64,000 nt of DNA from Oceanococcus atlanticus (GCF_002088235.1 NZ_AQQV01000001.1:1054001-1118000), one strand, 5' to 3'. Counted from the stretch's first letter, positions 16,136 through 24,650 are shown. Made by a program: numbers and translations. The notes: generated by a model from the sequence alone, not told the origin.

Positions 16136-17744
16136 GCGGCCCATACAACGCTCGCGCATCTCCGGCATCGACCCATGGCGAACACTTGAGGCCCTGAGTT
16201 TTTACCGCGCGGCCCTGTGTGTCGCCCTGCTTGCACTAAGCGCAAGCGATTATCGACCACCTTATTTTGATGGCCCACAGGCAGAAATGCTTGATGGCCT
16301 GCTGTACGTTTATCTGTTCCTGTCTGCGCTGCTTTTGATCATCGTTCGGGGCCAACAGCCGACGGCAAAATGGCAAGCTGCCGTGCACATAGGCAGCGAT
16401 CTCGGCATCCTCATTGCCCTGGTGTTTTTCAGCCAGGGGGTCGCCAGCGGAATCGGGGCCCTGCTGGTAACACCAGTGGCCGCAGGCGGACTACTGCTCA
16501 GCCGCCGCTTTTCCGTCGTCCCGCCAGCGATCGCCACCATTGCCCTGCTGGGCACCGAGATTTACCTCAACTGGAAATTCCCGGTTTACGCCGAGAACTA
16601 CACCCAGACCGGAATGCTCGGCGCCGGCTTGTTCATCATCGCCATAACCGGCAACGCCCTGGCACGCCGCGCGCGCGAGTCCGAAGCACGTGCAAACCGC
16701 GCCCAGAGCGACATCGCCAAGCTGGCCATGTTGAGCGAGAACGTGATCCAGAAGTTGCAAGCCGGCGTTTTGGTCGTCAACGCCGACGGGCAAATCGAAC
16801 TGCTGAACAGAGCGGCGCGCAATTTGCTGGGGGCTGGCGCGGCGTCCGGACGCCACCTGTCAGCCTGCGCACCGACCGTGTGGCAACGCTTAAATCATTG
16901 GCGCCAAGACCCCAGCGCACTGACCAATACAGCATTGTCACTGAGCAACCATCAATCCGCGTGGGCCCAGTTCACACGCCTGGGCGCCGGCAGCGAAGCC
17001 TCAGCACTGATTGTTCTGGATGATGCCAGCCGGGTTGCCGAGCAAGCGCAATCCATGAAACTTGCGTCTCTCGGACGCCTGACCGCAAGCATCGCCCACG
17101 AGGTCCGCAACCCGTTGGCCGCCATCCAGAATGCGGCGGAACTGGCATCCGAGTCGGACACGCTCGGCTCCGAGGACCTGGCTTTGCTCGACATCGTGAA
17201 GCGACAGTCGCGCCGCCTTGAGGACACCGTCACCAGCGTGCTCAACCTGTCACGCAAAACTACCACACCGGCCAGCAACACGGAACTGCGCCCCATGATC
17301 GACGATGCGATTCACGATTTCGCTCAGCGCTGCGAAGCGCCTTCACCGCATATCAGCTGCAGCATCACACCGCCCAATCTGGCCATAGCGATTGAGCCAG
17401 TGCAGTTCGCTCAAATCATGAACAACCTGCTCGGCAACGCTCTGACCCATGCAACAGAACCCGGCAAAGCGCTAGAGATCAACATCGAGGCGCGCATCTC
17501 AGCCGACGGCAACCAGGCACTCATCGACCTTTTTGACAATGGCCCCGGCATTGACCGGGAGGCGGCAAAGCACATCTTCGAGCCCTTCTTCAGCACGCAG
17601 CACAGCGGCACCGGACTGGGTTTGTTCATCACCCGCGAACTGTGCGCCGCGGCTCATGGTGACCTGCAACTGATCAACCACCGCGAGGCCCAACGCGGCG
17701 CTTATTTCCGGCTGTCGTTTCCCGCCGCACTCACCGGCCCCTAA
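16110..17744 (+). CDS. pilS: Type IV pilus sensor histidine kinase PilS
   Basis: About 544 residues. The N-terminal half has six predicted transmembrane helices (about 30-190), then a PAS-like linker (QAGVLVVNADGQIELLN). The kinase core has the H-box SIAHEVRNPLAAI, the N-box MNNLLGNALTHA, and the G-boxes DNGPGI and GTGLGL. In the family, PilS phosphorylates PilR to switch on pilA with sigma-54, and PilA in the membrane feeds back on PilS. The start is placed at GTG 16110, inside the end of the preceding gene, because the six-helix region begins soon after. The frame is open upstream to about 15951, but that extension is out-of-family and antisense in character to the PP0621 reading. Confidence 0.92.
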   Translation: MSTPRQEPERPIQRSRISGIDPWRTLEALSFYRAALCVALLALSASDYRPPYFDGPQAEMLDGLLYVYLFLSALLLIIVRGQQPTAKWQAAVHIGSDLGILIALVFFSQGVASGIGALLVTPVAAGGLLLSRRFSVVPPAIATIALLGTEIYLNWKFPVYAENYTQTGMLGAGLFIIAITGNALARRARESEARANRAQSDIAKLAMLSENVIQKLQAGVLVVNADGQIELLNRAARNLLGAGAASGRHLSACAPTVWQRLNHWRQDPSALTNTALSLSNHQSAWAQFTRLGAGSEASALIVLDDASRVAEQAQSMKLASLGRLTASIAHEVRNPLAAIQNAAELASESDTLGSEDLALLDIVKRQSRRLEDTVTSVLNLSRKTTTPASNTELRPMIDDAIHDFAQRCEAPSPHISCSITPPNLAIAIEPVQFAQIMNNLLGNALTHATEPGKALEINIEARISADGNQALIDLFDNGPGIDREAAKHIFEPFFSTQHSGTGLGLFITRELCAAAHGDLQLINHREAQRGAYFRLSFPAALTGP

Positions 17745-17785
17745 CCGGCACGTTGCGGCAGCATGTCCGGACCGCCGCCACCGCA

Positions 17786-17811
17786 CCGTATGTAAAGACA
17801 CCCACATACGG
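17786..17811 (+). promoter_or_regulatory. Hairpin over the ribosome-binding site of the small ORF
   Basis: CCGTATGT (17786-17793) and ACATACGG (17804-17811) form a perfect 8-bp stem with a 10-nt loop. The last two bases are the start of the GGAG Shine-Dalgarno for the ORF at 17821. No T-run follows, so it does not look like a terminator. It could hold the ribosome-binding site closed. Confidence 0.45.
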
Positions 17812-17820
17812 AGACCCGAC

Positions 17821-18048
17821 ATGCTGCTGTACCAACACACGCAAGGCCACTATCTTGCCGTTGCACCGCACATGCGCTTTGCGCCCGCCGCCGGCTACGC
17901 TTTGTGCTTTGATGGCCGCAATGTGCCGGATGTGATTTGCAGAGCTTATGTGACAGAACACGGCGGCAATGTCATTGATGATGTCGACACCATTGTTTTG
18001 AGCGATGAGCCACGGCGCCGGTGCACGGCAGCCGCCCACGCGTGCTGA
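17821..18048 (+). CDS. Small hypothetical protein between pilS and pilR
   Basis: A 75-residue ORF with ATG at 17821 and GGAG 7 nt upstream. It has third-position GC of roughly two thirds by eye, similar to neighbouring genes. The sequence has a fairly ordered centre (GYALCFDGRNVPDVICRAYV, then HGGNVIDDVDTIVL) and a basic, Cys/Ala-rich tail. There is no signal peptide or membrane helix. I do not recognise the family. It occupies most of the 368-nt gap between pilS and pilR, which usually lie much closer together. A minus-strand frame also spans the region (17731-18075) but has no visible ribosome-binding site. It could be a chance ORF. Confidence 0.42.
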   Translation: MLLYQHTQGHYLAVAPHMRFAPAAGYALCFDGRNVPDVICRAYVTEHGGNVIDDVDTIVLSDEPRRRCTAAAHAC

Positions 18049-18112
18049 GAACATTTGGAGCACGGCGACAATCACTTACACTGAAGACCGCGCCCGTTTC
18101 GCCTAACGCCAC

Positions 18113-19471
18113 ATGACCGCCCGAGCCCTGATCGTCGACGATGAAGCCGATATTCGAGCCCTGCTCGAGATCACCCTGTCCCGCATGGGGCTGGAAACTC
18201 AGGCGGCGGCCTCACTGGATGAAGCGCGGCATGCCCTGGCCAGCAATAGCTATGCCCTTTGCCTGACCGATATGCGCCTGCCTGATGGTCTCGGCATTGA
18301 GCTCGTACGCGACATTCAAATCCACCACCCGGATCTGCCAGTGGCCGTCATCACCGCTTACGGTAACGCCGAAGACGCCGTAGAAAGCCTCAAATCCGGA
18401 GCCTTCGACTTCGTCACCAAACCGGTCGATATCAGCACTTTGCGCAGGCTGGTCAACAGCGCATTGCAGACCAGCCAAGCCCCTGCCCCGCCGCAAGTTG
18501 AAGCCGCCACAGATCAACCTCAGCTGACCGGCGAAACGCCAGCCGTTGAGGAACTGCGCCGCATGATCGCCAAGCTGGCCCGCAACCAGGCGCCCGTGCA
18601 CATCCGCGGTGAATCCGGCACGGGCAAAGAACTGGTCGCAAAAATGATCCACGCGCAAGGGTCACGCGCCGAGAAACCTTTTGTACCGGTCAACTGTGGC
18701 GCGGTGCCCACAGAACTCATGGAAAGTGAGTTTTTCGGCCATAACAAGGGCAGTTTTACCGGCGCGGTAGCGGACAACCCGGGCCTGTTCCGCTCAGCGG
18801 ATGGCGGCACGTTATTTCTGGATGAGGTGGGTGACCTGCCCATTCACATGCAGGTCAAGCTACTGCGCGCCATACAGGAGCGCAAAATCCGTCCTGTGGG
18901 TCACAGCCAGGAAATTGATGTTGATGTCAGGATCATCTCGGCGACCCATCGCGACCTGCAACAACTCATCGCGCAAGGCCAGTTCCGCGAAGATCTGTAC
19001 TACCGACTGAACGTCATTGAGATTGATGTACCCGCACTCCGCGATCGGCGTGCCGACATCCCCACGCTGGCAAAAACCCTGCTGACGCGTATCAGTGAGC
19101 GACACGGATTGCCACAAAGCGAACTCAGCCAGGACGCCCTGCGCACCCTTGTCAGCTATGACTTTCCCGGCAATATCCGCGAGCTTGAAAACATACTCGA
19201 ACGCGCCGCAGCACTGGCCGAGAACGAACAGATCGAGACCACCGATCTGCGCCTACAGCCTAGCGCCCGGATTGATCCTGCCAACGAAGAAGAACCCACA
19301 ACAACCAAAAGCCAGCCCGCAAATATTGACGATTCGCTGGCACAGGCTGAGAAAGCTCGCATCATCGATGCATTGGAGCGCACGCGCTACAACAAAACCC
19401 GCGCCGCCGAACTGCTGGGCATCAGTTTTCGCTCTTTACGCTATCGCCTGAAGAAGCTCGGGATCGATTAA
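18113..19471 (+). CDS. pilR: Type IV pilus sigma-54-dependent response regulator PilR
   Basis: A 452-residue NtrC-type regulator. The receiver domain (1-120) has VDDE at 8-11 and phospho-acceptor Asp53 in LTDMRLPDG. The AAA+ domain has Walker A GESGTGKE, the sigma-54 contact loop GSFTGA and the GGTLFLDEVGDLP Walker B region. A C-terminal Fis-type helix-turn-helix follows (KTRAAELLGISFRSLRYRL). It activates sigma-54 transcription of pilA. Matching binding half-sites lie directly after its stop codon and again before the second pilin gene. It is separated from pilS by a small ORF. Confidence 0.95.
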   Translation: MTARALIVDDEADIRALLEITLSRMGLETQAAASLDEARHALASNSYALCLTDMRLPDGLGIELVRDIQIHHPDLPVAVITAYGNAEDAVESLKSGAFDFVTKPVDISTLRRLVNSALQTSQAPAPPQVEAATDQPQLTGETPAVEELRRMIAKLARNQAPVHIRGESGTGKELVAKMIHAQGSRAEKPFVPVNCGAVPTELMESEFFGHNKGSFTGAVADNPGLFRSADGGTLFLDEVGDLPIHMQVKLLRAIQERKIRPVGHSQEIDVDVRIISATHRDLQQLIAQGQFREDLYYRLNVIEIDVPALRDRRADIPTLAKTLLTRISERHGLPQSELSQDALRTLVSYDFPGNIRELENILERAAALAENEQIETTDLRLQPSARIDPANEEEPTTTKSQPANIDDSLAQAEKARIIDALERTRYNKTRAAELLGISFRSLRYRLKKLGID

Positions 19472-19477
19472 GCACCT

Positions 19478-19510
19478 GACAAACTTTGTCAAAAAGACAG
19501 AGAAATTGTC
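19478..19510 (+). promoter_or_regulatory. PilR-type upstream activator sites of the first pilin gene
   Basis: Four GACA/TGTC half-sites alternate over 33 bases: GACA 19478-19481, TTGTC 19486-19490, GACA 19496-19499 and TTGTC 19506-19510. They lie about 70-100 bases upstream of the sigma-54 -24 element. PilR of Pseudomonas binds TGTC-containing repeats at a similar distance. Assignment as PilR sites is inference from motif and position. Confidence 0.65.
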
Positions 19511-19576
19511 AGATCAAACTCGCCACCCCGCCACCAAGATATCTCTACCACACTGTAATTAAAAACAATTTCCGCA

Positions 19577-19592
19577 TGGCACTTGTGTTGCA
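19577..19592 (+). promoter_or_regulatory. Sigma-54 promoter of the first pilin gene
   Basis: TGGCAC-N5-TTGCA (TGGCACTTGTGTTGCA) keeps the invariant GG at -24 and GC at -12 with exact spacing. Transcription should start near 19602, about 29 nt before the ATG of the pilin at 19631. Confidence 0.9.
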
Positions 19593-19630
19593 TTGGCTAG
19601 CTTGAGAGCCATTCGCACGATGGGGGTATC

Positions 19631-20059
19631 ATGCGAAACATTCAAAAAGGGTTCACGCTGATCGAATTGATGATCGTCGTGGCCATCATCGGCGTCCTGG
19701 CCGCCATTGCCATACCGGCCTATCAGGACTACACCATACGGGCGCAAGTGTCGGAAGGACTGAGCTTGGCTTCAGGCGCAAAATCCGCGCTGTGGGATTA
19801 CATCTCTGAAACTGGCCAGCTTCCACCCAGCAACGCCAGCGCCGGCCTACCGCCTCCCGCCTCGATCAGCGGCAACTACGTGAGCGCGGTTGATGTTGCT
19901 GGAGGGATCGTTGAAGTCACCTTCGGAAACCGGGCCAATGTGCAAATCAACGGGCAAACGCTGCAGATGTCCGTAACTACCGGCAACGGCAGCATAAAAT
20001 GGAACTGCACCGGCGGAGATCTTGCAGCACGCCACCGCCCCACCAGTTGCCGCAATTAG
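19631..20059 (+). CDS. pilA: Type IVa major-type pilin, first copy
   Basis: A 142-residue prepilin. The leader MRNIQKG is followed by [20 protein letters not shown], the class III signal with cleavage before Phe and Glu at +5. The globular domain ends with a Cys...Cys pair (in [16 protein letters not shown]) forming the D-region disulfide loop. The first 50 residues are nearly the same as in the second copy, while the globular parts differ strongly. It has its own sigma-54 promoter and PilR-type sites, and GGGGGT sits before the ATG. PilD should process it and PilB/PilC assemble it. It could be the major or an alternative subunit. Confidence 0.93.
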   Translation: MRNIQKGFTLIELMIVVAIIGVLAAIAIPAYQDYTIRAQVSEGLSLASGAKSALWDYISETGQLPPSNASAGLPPPASISGNYVSAVDVAGGIVEVTFGNRANVQINGQTLQMSVTTGNGSIKWNCTGGDLAARHRPTSCRN

Positions 20060-20065
20060 ATTGGC

Positions 20066-20089
20066 GACATTTTTTGTCAGTTTTCGACA
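20066..20089 (+). promoter_or_regulatory. PilR-type upstream activator sites of the second pilin gene
   Basis: Three half-sites in the same alternating arrangement as upstream of the first pilin: GACA 20066-20069, TTGTC 20074-20078 and GACA 20086-20089. They lie about 77-100 bases before the -24 element of the second sigma-54 promoter. Role inferred from the duplicated layout. Confidence 0.6.
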
Positions 20090-20164
20090 AAAATACTCAC
20101 TTCCCGACCATTCGCTTTCGAAAATGAAGGCGTGGGGCTCACAAAATTCCAACCTGAAATGCAG

Positions 20165-20180
20165 TGGCACGAAGGTTGCG
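20165..20180 (+). promoter_or_regulatory. Sigma-54 promoter of the second pilin gene
   Basis: TGGCACGAAGGTTGCG matches TGGCAC-N5-TTGC with exact -24/-12 spacing. The predicted start of transcription is near 20190, giving a leader of about 55 nt to the ATG at 20246. An apparent in-frame start for the pilin at 20132 lies upstream of this promoter and is therefore not used. Confidence 0.9.
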
Positions 20181-20245
20181 AATCGAACCCGGCGGACTTG
20201 CTCCGCAAAGGTTCGAACCTTTCTAAAATTTTAGGAGAATTTCAA

Positions 20246-20683
20246 ATGCAGAAGGTACAACAGGGCTTTACCTTGATTGAACTGATGATCGTTGTTGCGA
20301 TCATCGGCATTCTGGCCGCGATTGCGATCCCGGCTTACCAGGATTACACCATCCGTTCGCAGGTTTCTGAAGGCCTTTCGCTGGCTGCCGGCTCCAAGAC
20401 GGCTGTTGGTGAGTTCTTCACCGACCGTGGCACCTTCCCGACCAACAACGCCTCTGCAGGCGTTGCTGTTGCAGCCTCGATTGCTGGCAACTACGTCAGC
20501 CAAGTTGCTATCGCGGCTGGCCTGATCACCGTTACCTATGATGCCGCCAATGGCGCTAGCCCGAACACCAAGATCGCTGGCGATACCCTTCTGCTCTCAC
20601 CGATCGACAATGGTGGCAGCCTGAAGTGGACCTGCAAGACGAGCACCTTGGAACCGAAATACGTTCCGTCGTCCTGCCGTTAA
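20246..20683 (+). CDS. pilA: Type IVa major-type pilin, second copy
   Basis: A 145-residue prepilin. The leader MQKVQQG is followed by [20 protein letters not shown], then a globular domain (about 55-145) ending in a disulfide loop [16 protein letters not shown]. The strong AGGAG 8 nt before the ATG, the consensus sigma-54 promoter and the perfect terminator just after the stop point to high expression, so this is the likelier major subunit. Its globular part is rich in Ala, Thr and Ser, which could accept O-linked sugars. The GT-C proteins follow immediately. Confidence 0.95.
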   Translation: MQKVQQGFTLIELMIVVAIIGILAAIAIPAYQDYTIRSQVSEGLSLAAGSKTAVGEFFTDRGTFPTNNASAGVAVAASIAGNYVSQVAIAAGLITVTYDAANGASPNTKIAGDTLLLSPIDNGGSLKWTCKTSTLEPKYVPSSCR

Positions 20684-20705
20684 TTAGCTGATTTCAGCTT
20701 CTGAA

Positions 20706-20729
20706 AGGCCGCATAATGCGGCCTTTTTT
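20706..20729 (+). terminator. Rho-independent terminator after the second pilin gene
   Basis: AGGCCGCA and TGCGGCCT form a tight stem around a short TAA-type loop, followed by TTTTTT. It lies about 22 nt after the pilin stop. The first ATG of the next gene (20716) is inside the 3' arm, so full termination would uncouple that gene from the pilin promoter. Confidence 0.92.
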
Positions 20730-22719
20730 ATACTCCGAAATTTTGTCGAGACCAGCCAGTCAATTTGCTCTCCGCGCGTTGCTTTGCACCGCTTTGCTGA
20801 TCGCCACCGTCTGGGCCTATCTACCCGGCTTAGCTGGTGACTTCCTGTTCGATGACTACGCCAACCTTAGCGCACTGGGCGCTTATGGCCCCATCGATTC
20901 CGGCCCTGCATTCTGGCGTTACATCACATCCGGCATCGCCGACCCTACCGGCAGACCCATCGCGTTATTAAGTTTTCTATTGGATGCCCGCGATTGGCCC
21001 GCCGATGCCCACGCTTTCAAACGCAACAATCTTGCGTTGCACGTGTTCAACAGTGTCCTGCTCCTTACTGCTCTGTGGCGCATTCTCGCCACGCCGCAAT
21101 TCCGCGCTGCGCAACTTACTCATGCCTTTCCCATCGCGCTGATGGCCACCGCTTTCTGGGCACTTCACCCGCTGATGGTTTCGACCACGCTGTACGTCGT
21201 GCAGCGCCAAGCCATGCTGCCCGCCACATTCTTCCTACTCGCGTTGCACGGCTGGATCAGCGGACGCCTATGCTTGCACGCGGGCCGAGCCCTCAGCGGT
21301 TTTTTGTGGATGAGCCTCAGTGTCGGTTGTGCCACCACATTGGCCACGCTGAGCAAGGCAAATGGTGTGTTACTTCCAAGCCTGATCGGTGTCGTGGAAA
21401 TCACCTTGCTGGGACAACGAGGCAACGCCGCTGCTCAAACCAGGGGATTGAACAGCGCTCGAATCGCCCTGCTCCTGGCGCCGTCGATCGCTGTTCTAGC
21501 TTACCTACTGGGGCAAATTCCCAGCGCAGTCGAATCCAGCAACCTGTCGCGTCCTTGGACGCTGACCCAACGGTTACTCACCGAACCTCGCGCGCTGTTC
21601 GACTATCTTGGGCTGCTGGTTCTTCCACGGCCCTTCACAAGCGGACTTTTCAACGATAATTATCTACTGTCTAGCAGCCTCAGCACACCATGGAGCACAC
21701 TCCCAGCGCTTGGCGGGATTATTGGCTTGTGCTGGTTTGGGTTCGCCAGCAGATACCATCGTCCACTGCTAGCCTCAGCACTGATGTTTTTCTTTGTCGG
21801 CCATGCACTTGAGTCAACCGTGATTCCACTCGAGCTGCACTATGAACATCGCAATTACCTGCCCGCACTGCTGCTGTTCCTGCCGTTAGCTGCGCAATTG
21901 CGCCCCGCAGGCAAACGCGCACATATCACGACCGCCGTAGGACTCATACTGACTATGACCCTGGCCTTCATGACCCATGCGCGCAGCACCCTTTGGGGCA
22001 ACCCACACGAACAAGCACTGGTCTGGGCAGCCTTGAACCCTGACTCACCCAGGGCTCAGACATTTGCCGCAGCTCACGAAATGCGCACCGGACAAGCCCA
22101 TGCGGCATACGCCAGACTCTCCAAAGTCCTACAAGATCATCCGAACGAAATTCAACTCTCGCTGAACAGCATAAGGGCAGCATGTTTATCGAGGCAGTTC
22201 ACCAGCCATGATCTTCAGAGCGCTGTCGATTCGATTACAAACGCAACGCATGGCGGTCACTTTCTGTTCACCTGGCTCACATCCGCTCTGGAATCATCCG
22301 ACCTCGCCGATTGTGAGGGTCTACCGTGGGACTGGGCTTCACGTTTGCTGGATGCGGCCCATGAGAATGGCAAGCTTTCAGGTCTCAACATCCGCCAACA
22401 GGAGCTGCTAAATCTTCAAGGGCAACTGGCTCTGAGCAGAGGAGATGGTGACCGCTCCCTGAGCCTTTTCAATCAAGCGCTGGAACTGCATGCCACACCT
22501 GCGACAGCTTTGGCTCAGGCTGCGGCGCTGGGTAACGCCGGTTTCGCCAATCACGGCTTGCTGCACTTACAGCATTTTGAGGAACTGCCCCGCATCCAAT
22601 CAAGCAAACATCTGAGCATGACCAATCTCCACCAGTGGATCCTGCAAAACCAGGGTTACTGGAAAAACGAACTCACAAACTTACGCATGGCTCTGAAAAC
22701 CGATGCACAAAACTATTGA
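20716..22719 (+). CDS. GT-C/TMTC-like multipass membrane protein with C-terminal TPR region, copy 1 (candidate pilin glycosyltransferase)
   Basis: About 667 residues. A first helix (about 19-37) is followed by a periplasmic loop with an acidic pair DD at 46-47 (FLFDDYANL), as GT-C glycosyltransferases carry in their first outer loop. Then come roughly ten more helices to about 430, including the stretch LELHYEHRNYLPALLLF that resembles the conserved Glu-Arg-Tyr-Leu-Pro block of TMTC proteins. A soluble tail of about 240 residues has TPR-like helices (about 440-660). It is paralogous to the next gene. Position directly behind the pilins suggests pilin modification, by analogy with TfpO/TfpW loci of Pseudomonas; no enzymatic evidence is visible. 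The ATG at 20716 lies inside the pilA terminator; TTG at 20743 is an alternative start. Confidence 0.7.
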   Translation: MRPFLYSEILSRPASQFALRALLCTALLIATVWAYLPGLAGDFLFDDYANLSALGAYGPIDSGPAFWRYITSGIADPTGRPIALLSFLLDARDWPADAHAFKRNNLALHVFNSVLLLTALWRILATPQFRAAQLTHAFPIALMATAFWALHPLMVSTTLYVVQRQAMLPATFFLLALHGWISGRLCLHAGRALSGFLWMSLSVGCATTLATLSKANGVLLPSLIGVVEITLLGQRGNAAAQTRGLNSARIALLLAPSIAVLAYLLGQIPSAVESSNLSRPWTLTQRLLTEPRALFDYLGLLVLPRPFTSGLFNDNYLLSSSLSTPWSTLPALGGIIGLCWFGFASRYHRPLLASALMFFFVGHALESTVIPLELHYEHRNYLPALLLFLPLAAQLRPAGKRAHITTAVGLILTMTLAFMTHARSTLWGNPHEQALVWAALNPDSPRAQTFAAAHEMRTGQAHAAYARLSKVLQDHPNEIQLSLNSIRAACLSRQFTSHDLQSAVDSITNATHGGHFLFTWLTSALESSDLADCEGLPWDWASRLLDAAHENGKLSGLNIRQQELLNLQGQLALSRGDGDRSLSLFNQALELHATPATALAQAAALGNAGFANHGLLHLQHFEELPRIQSSKHLSMTNLHQWILQNQGYWKNELTNLRMALKTDAQNY

Positions 22720-22725
22720 TTGAGT

Positions 22726-24618
22726 ATGAGGATTCACATTGCAAAACCATATCAAGCGACCACACTTGTAGTCGCCAGTATGCTGATCACTGTGGCGGCC
22801 TATTTTCCAGGTTTGAACGGTGGTTATCTGTATGACGACTTCCCCAACATCGTAGACAACAGGTCCATCCACCAGACCGAGTTCACGATCCCGGCCCTAA
22901 TGGACGCGGCCACCTCATCGCCCTCAAGCTTTTTGCAACGGCCGCTCGCATCTATCAGCTTTGCTGTTAACCATATTTTCACTGGTCTTGATCCATTTTG
23001 GATGAAAGCAAGCAATCTGTTCATACATCTGCTGAACGGGTTTTTGCTTTACCTGCTCGGACGCTTGCTCCTTCAGCAGCTGCGCATCAGCAATCATCAA
23101 GCCTCACTCTATGCCGCATTGATAGCTTCGATGTGGCTGATTCTCCCAATCAACATCAGCGCCGTGCTCTACGTCGTCCAAAGAATGGAATCGTTGGCGC
23201 AGGTATTCGTAACGCTCGGCTTGCTTGGATATTGCCACGGCCGACTGCGGATGCTGCAAAACCAACGTTTCGGCCTTGCACTCGCTGTTATCAGCGTCAG
23301 CGTGTGCACGATATTGGGTGTTCTAGCCAAGGAGTCAGCTGCCCTACTACCGCTTTACGCGTTCGTGATCGAGTGCTTCCTGTTTCGGATCAAAGACCAG
23401 GCAGGCCGCTACGACATGCGCGTGATGATGCTCTTTACGGTTTTTCTAGTAGCACCCTACATGCTGGGCTTCATATGGCAATTTGGCAAAATAGGGAGAA
23501 CCTCGGCATGGGCTGCTCGAGACTTCAACATGCTCGAACGCCTGCTCACCGAACCACGTGTTCTTGTAAGTTACCTCAAGTGGACCATACTGCCTTTGCC
23601 CAGCGACCTGTCGTTCTATCATGACAATATCGAGGTCTCCCGATCACTGATATCGCCCTGGACAACCGGACTTTCGATACTGGTACTGATTGCTTTGGCA
23701 GCCTGTGCAGGCTTGCTTCGCCAGGGTCTTCCCCTGATCAGCCTTGGCATCGCACTGTATCTTTGCAGTCATACGCTGACTGCGACGATTATCCCGCTTG
23801 ACCTCGCTTACGAACACCGCAACTACTTTGCCAGTTTCGCGGTTCTGTTAGCTGTGGTCGCAGGGATCATACATTCACACACTCACAGAGCCGCCAGGCT
23901 GATTCTGGTCGTGCTCACAAGCTATTGGCTGCTCTTCACAGCCTGGACTGCGACAGCGTGGAGCCATCCCGTCACATTAGCTCAGGAGCTTGCCATTCGC
24001 GCCCCGGATTCACCTGGCGCTCAATATTCGTTGGCTCAGACTTATATCGTTGCTTCAGAATATGAGCTCGATTCACCTTACCTGCCACTGGCGTGGAAGA
24101 TTTTGGAGAAGACCGCGACCTTGCCTAAGGCATCGATCCTGCCGGAAAGCGCTCTCATTTTTACCCATGCGAAACTGGGATTGCCTATTAAGGATTACTG
24201 GTGGGACAACCTGCTCGCAAAGCTTTCCAACCAGAACCCGGACTCCGAAGATCAAGCGGCCATAATGTCTCTTGCGCAGTGCACAAGAAACAAGATCTGC
24301 GCTCTAGACTCGCAGCGCATGATTAGTATGTTCCTGAGCGCGCTGGATCATGAGACCAAACAACCTCGGGTTCTAGCCGCTTACGGAGACTATGCCTGGA
24401 ACATATTGCGCGATACTGAACTTGCCCTAGATCTGGCAACAGAGGCCGTCGATCTAAAACCACGGGAGCCCGAGTACCTGATTACACTCTACAAAATGCA
24501 GAGCGCGCTCAGGCTAGAGTCAGAAGCACTAGAGACATGGCAACGACTGATTGACCGAAACCACTTGGGACAGCTAAACGAACGCCTATCTCTTCTCTCC
24601 TCCCCAACAGGCCAATAA
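22726..24618 (+). CDS. GT-C/TMTC-like multipass membrane protein with C-terminal TPR region, copy 2 (candidate pilin glycosyltransferase)
   Basis: About 630 residues, with the same plan as the preceding gene. The first helix and outer loop carry DD at 37-38 (YLYDDFPNI). A RPLASISFAVNHIF stretch follows, then VVQRMESLAQVF (VVQRQAMLPATF in copy 1), LLTEPR, and LDLAYEHRNYFASFAVLL. About ten helices end near 420, then a soluble TPR-like tail. Overall similarity to copy 1 is clear but modest, so the duplication is old or the pair has specialised. The start is ATG at 22726, 6 nt after the previous stop; TTG at 22720 is also in frame. It is convergent with the flippase-like gene, with about 32 nt between and no terminator seen. 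Confidence 0.7.
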   Translation: MRIHIAKPYQATTLVVASMLITVAAYFPGLNGGYLYDDFPNIVDNRSIHQTEFTIPALMDAATSSPSSFLQRPLASISFAVNHIFTGLDPFWMKASNLFIHLLNGFLLYLLGRLLLQQLRISNHQASLYAALIASMWLILPINISAVLYVVQRMESLAQVFVTLGLLGYCHGRLRMLQNQRFGLALAVISVSVCTILGVLAKESAALLPLYAFVIECFLFRIKDQAGRYDMRVMMLFTVFLVAPYMLGFIWQFGKIGRTSAWAARDFNMLERLLTEPRVLVSYLKWTILPLPSDLSFYHDNIEVSRSLISPWTTGLSILVLIALAACAGLLRQGLPLISLGIALYLCSHTLTATIIPLDLAYEHRNYFASFAVLLAVVAGIIHSHTHRAARLILVVLTSYWLLFTAWTATAWSHPVTLAQELAIRAPDSPGAQYSLAQTYIVASEYELDSPYLPLAWKILEKTATLPKASILPESALIFTHAKLGLPIKDYWWDNLLAKLSNQNPDSEDQAAIMSLAQCTRNKICALDSQRMISMFLSALDHETKQPRVLAAYGDYAWNILRDTELALDLATEAVDLKPREPEYLITLYKMQSALRLESEALETWQRLIDRNHLGQLNERLSLLSSPTGQ

Positions 24619-24650
24619 GTAATCTTTGCCCCCTGCCATTGCCACCCACT

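Noticed and set aside
17731-18075. 114-codon minus-strand frame in the pilS-pilR gap
   Set aside because: No Shine-Dalgarno and it overlaps the end of pilS. The plus-strand small ORF with GGAG is the better candidate, though neither is proven.
20132-20245. N-terminal extension of the second pilin
   Set aside because: It would place the class III leader internally and contains the sigma-54 promoter; the ATG at 20246 has AGGAG and gives a normal 7-residue leader.
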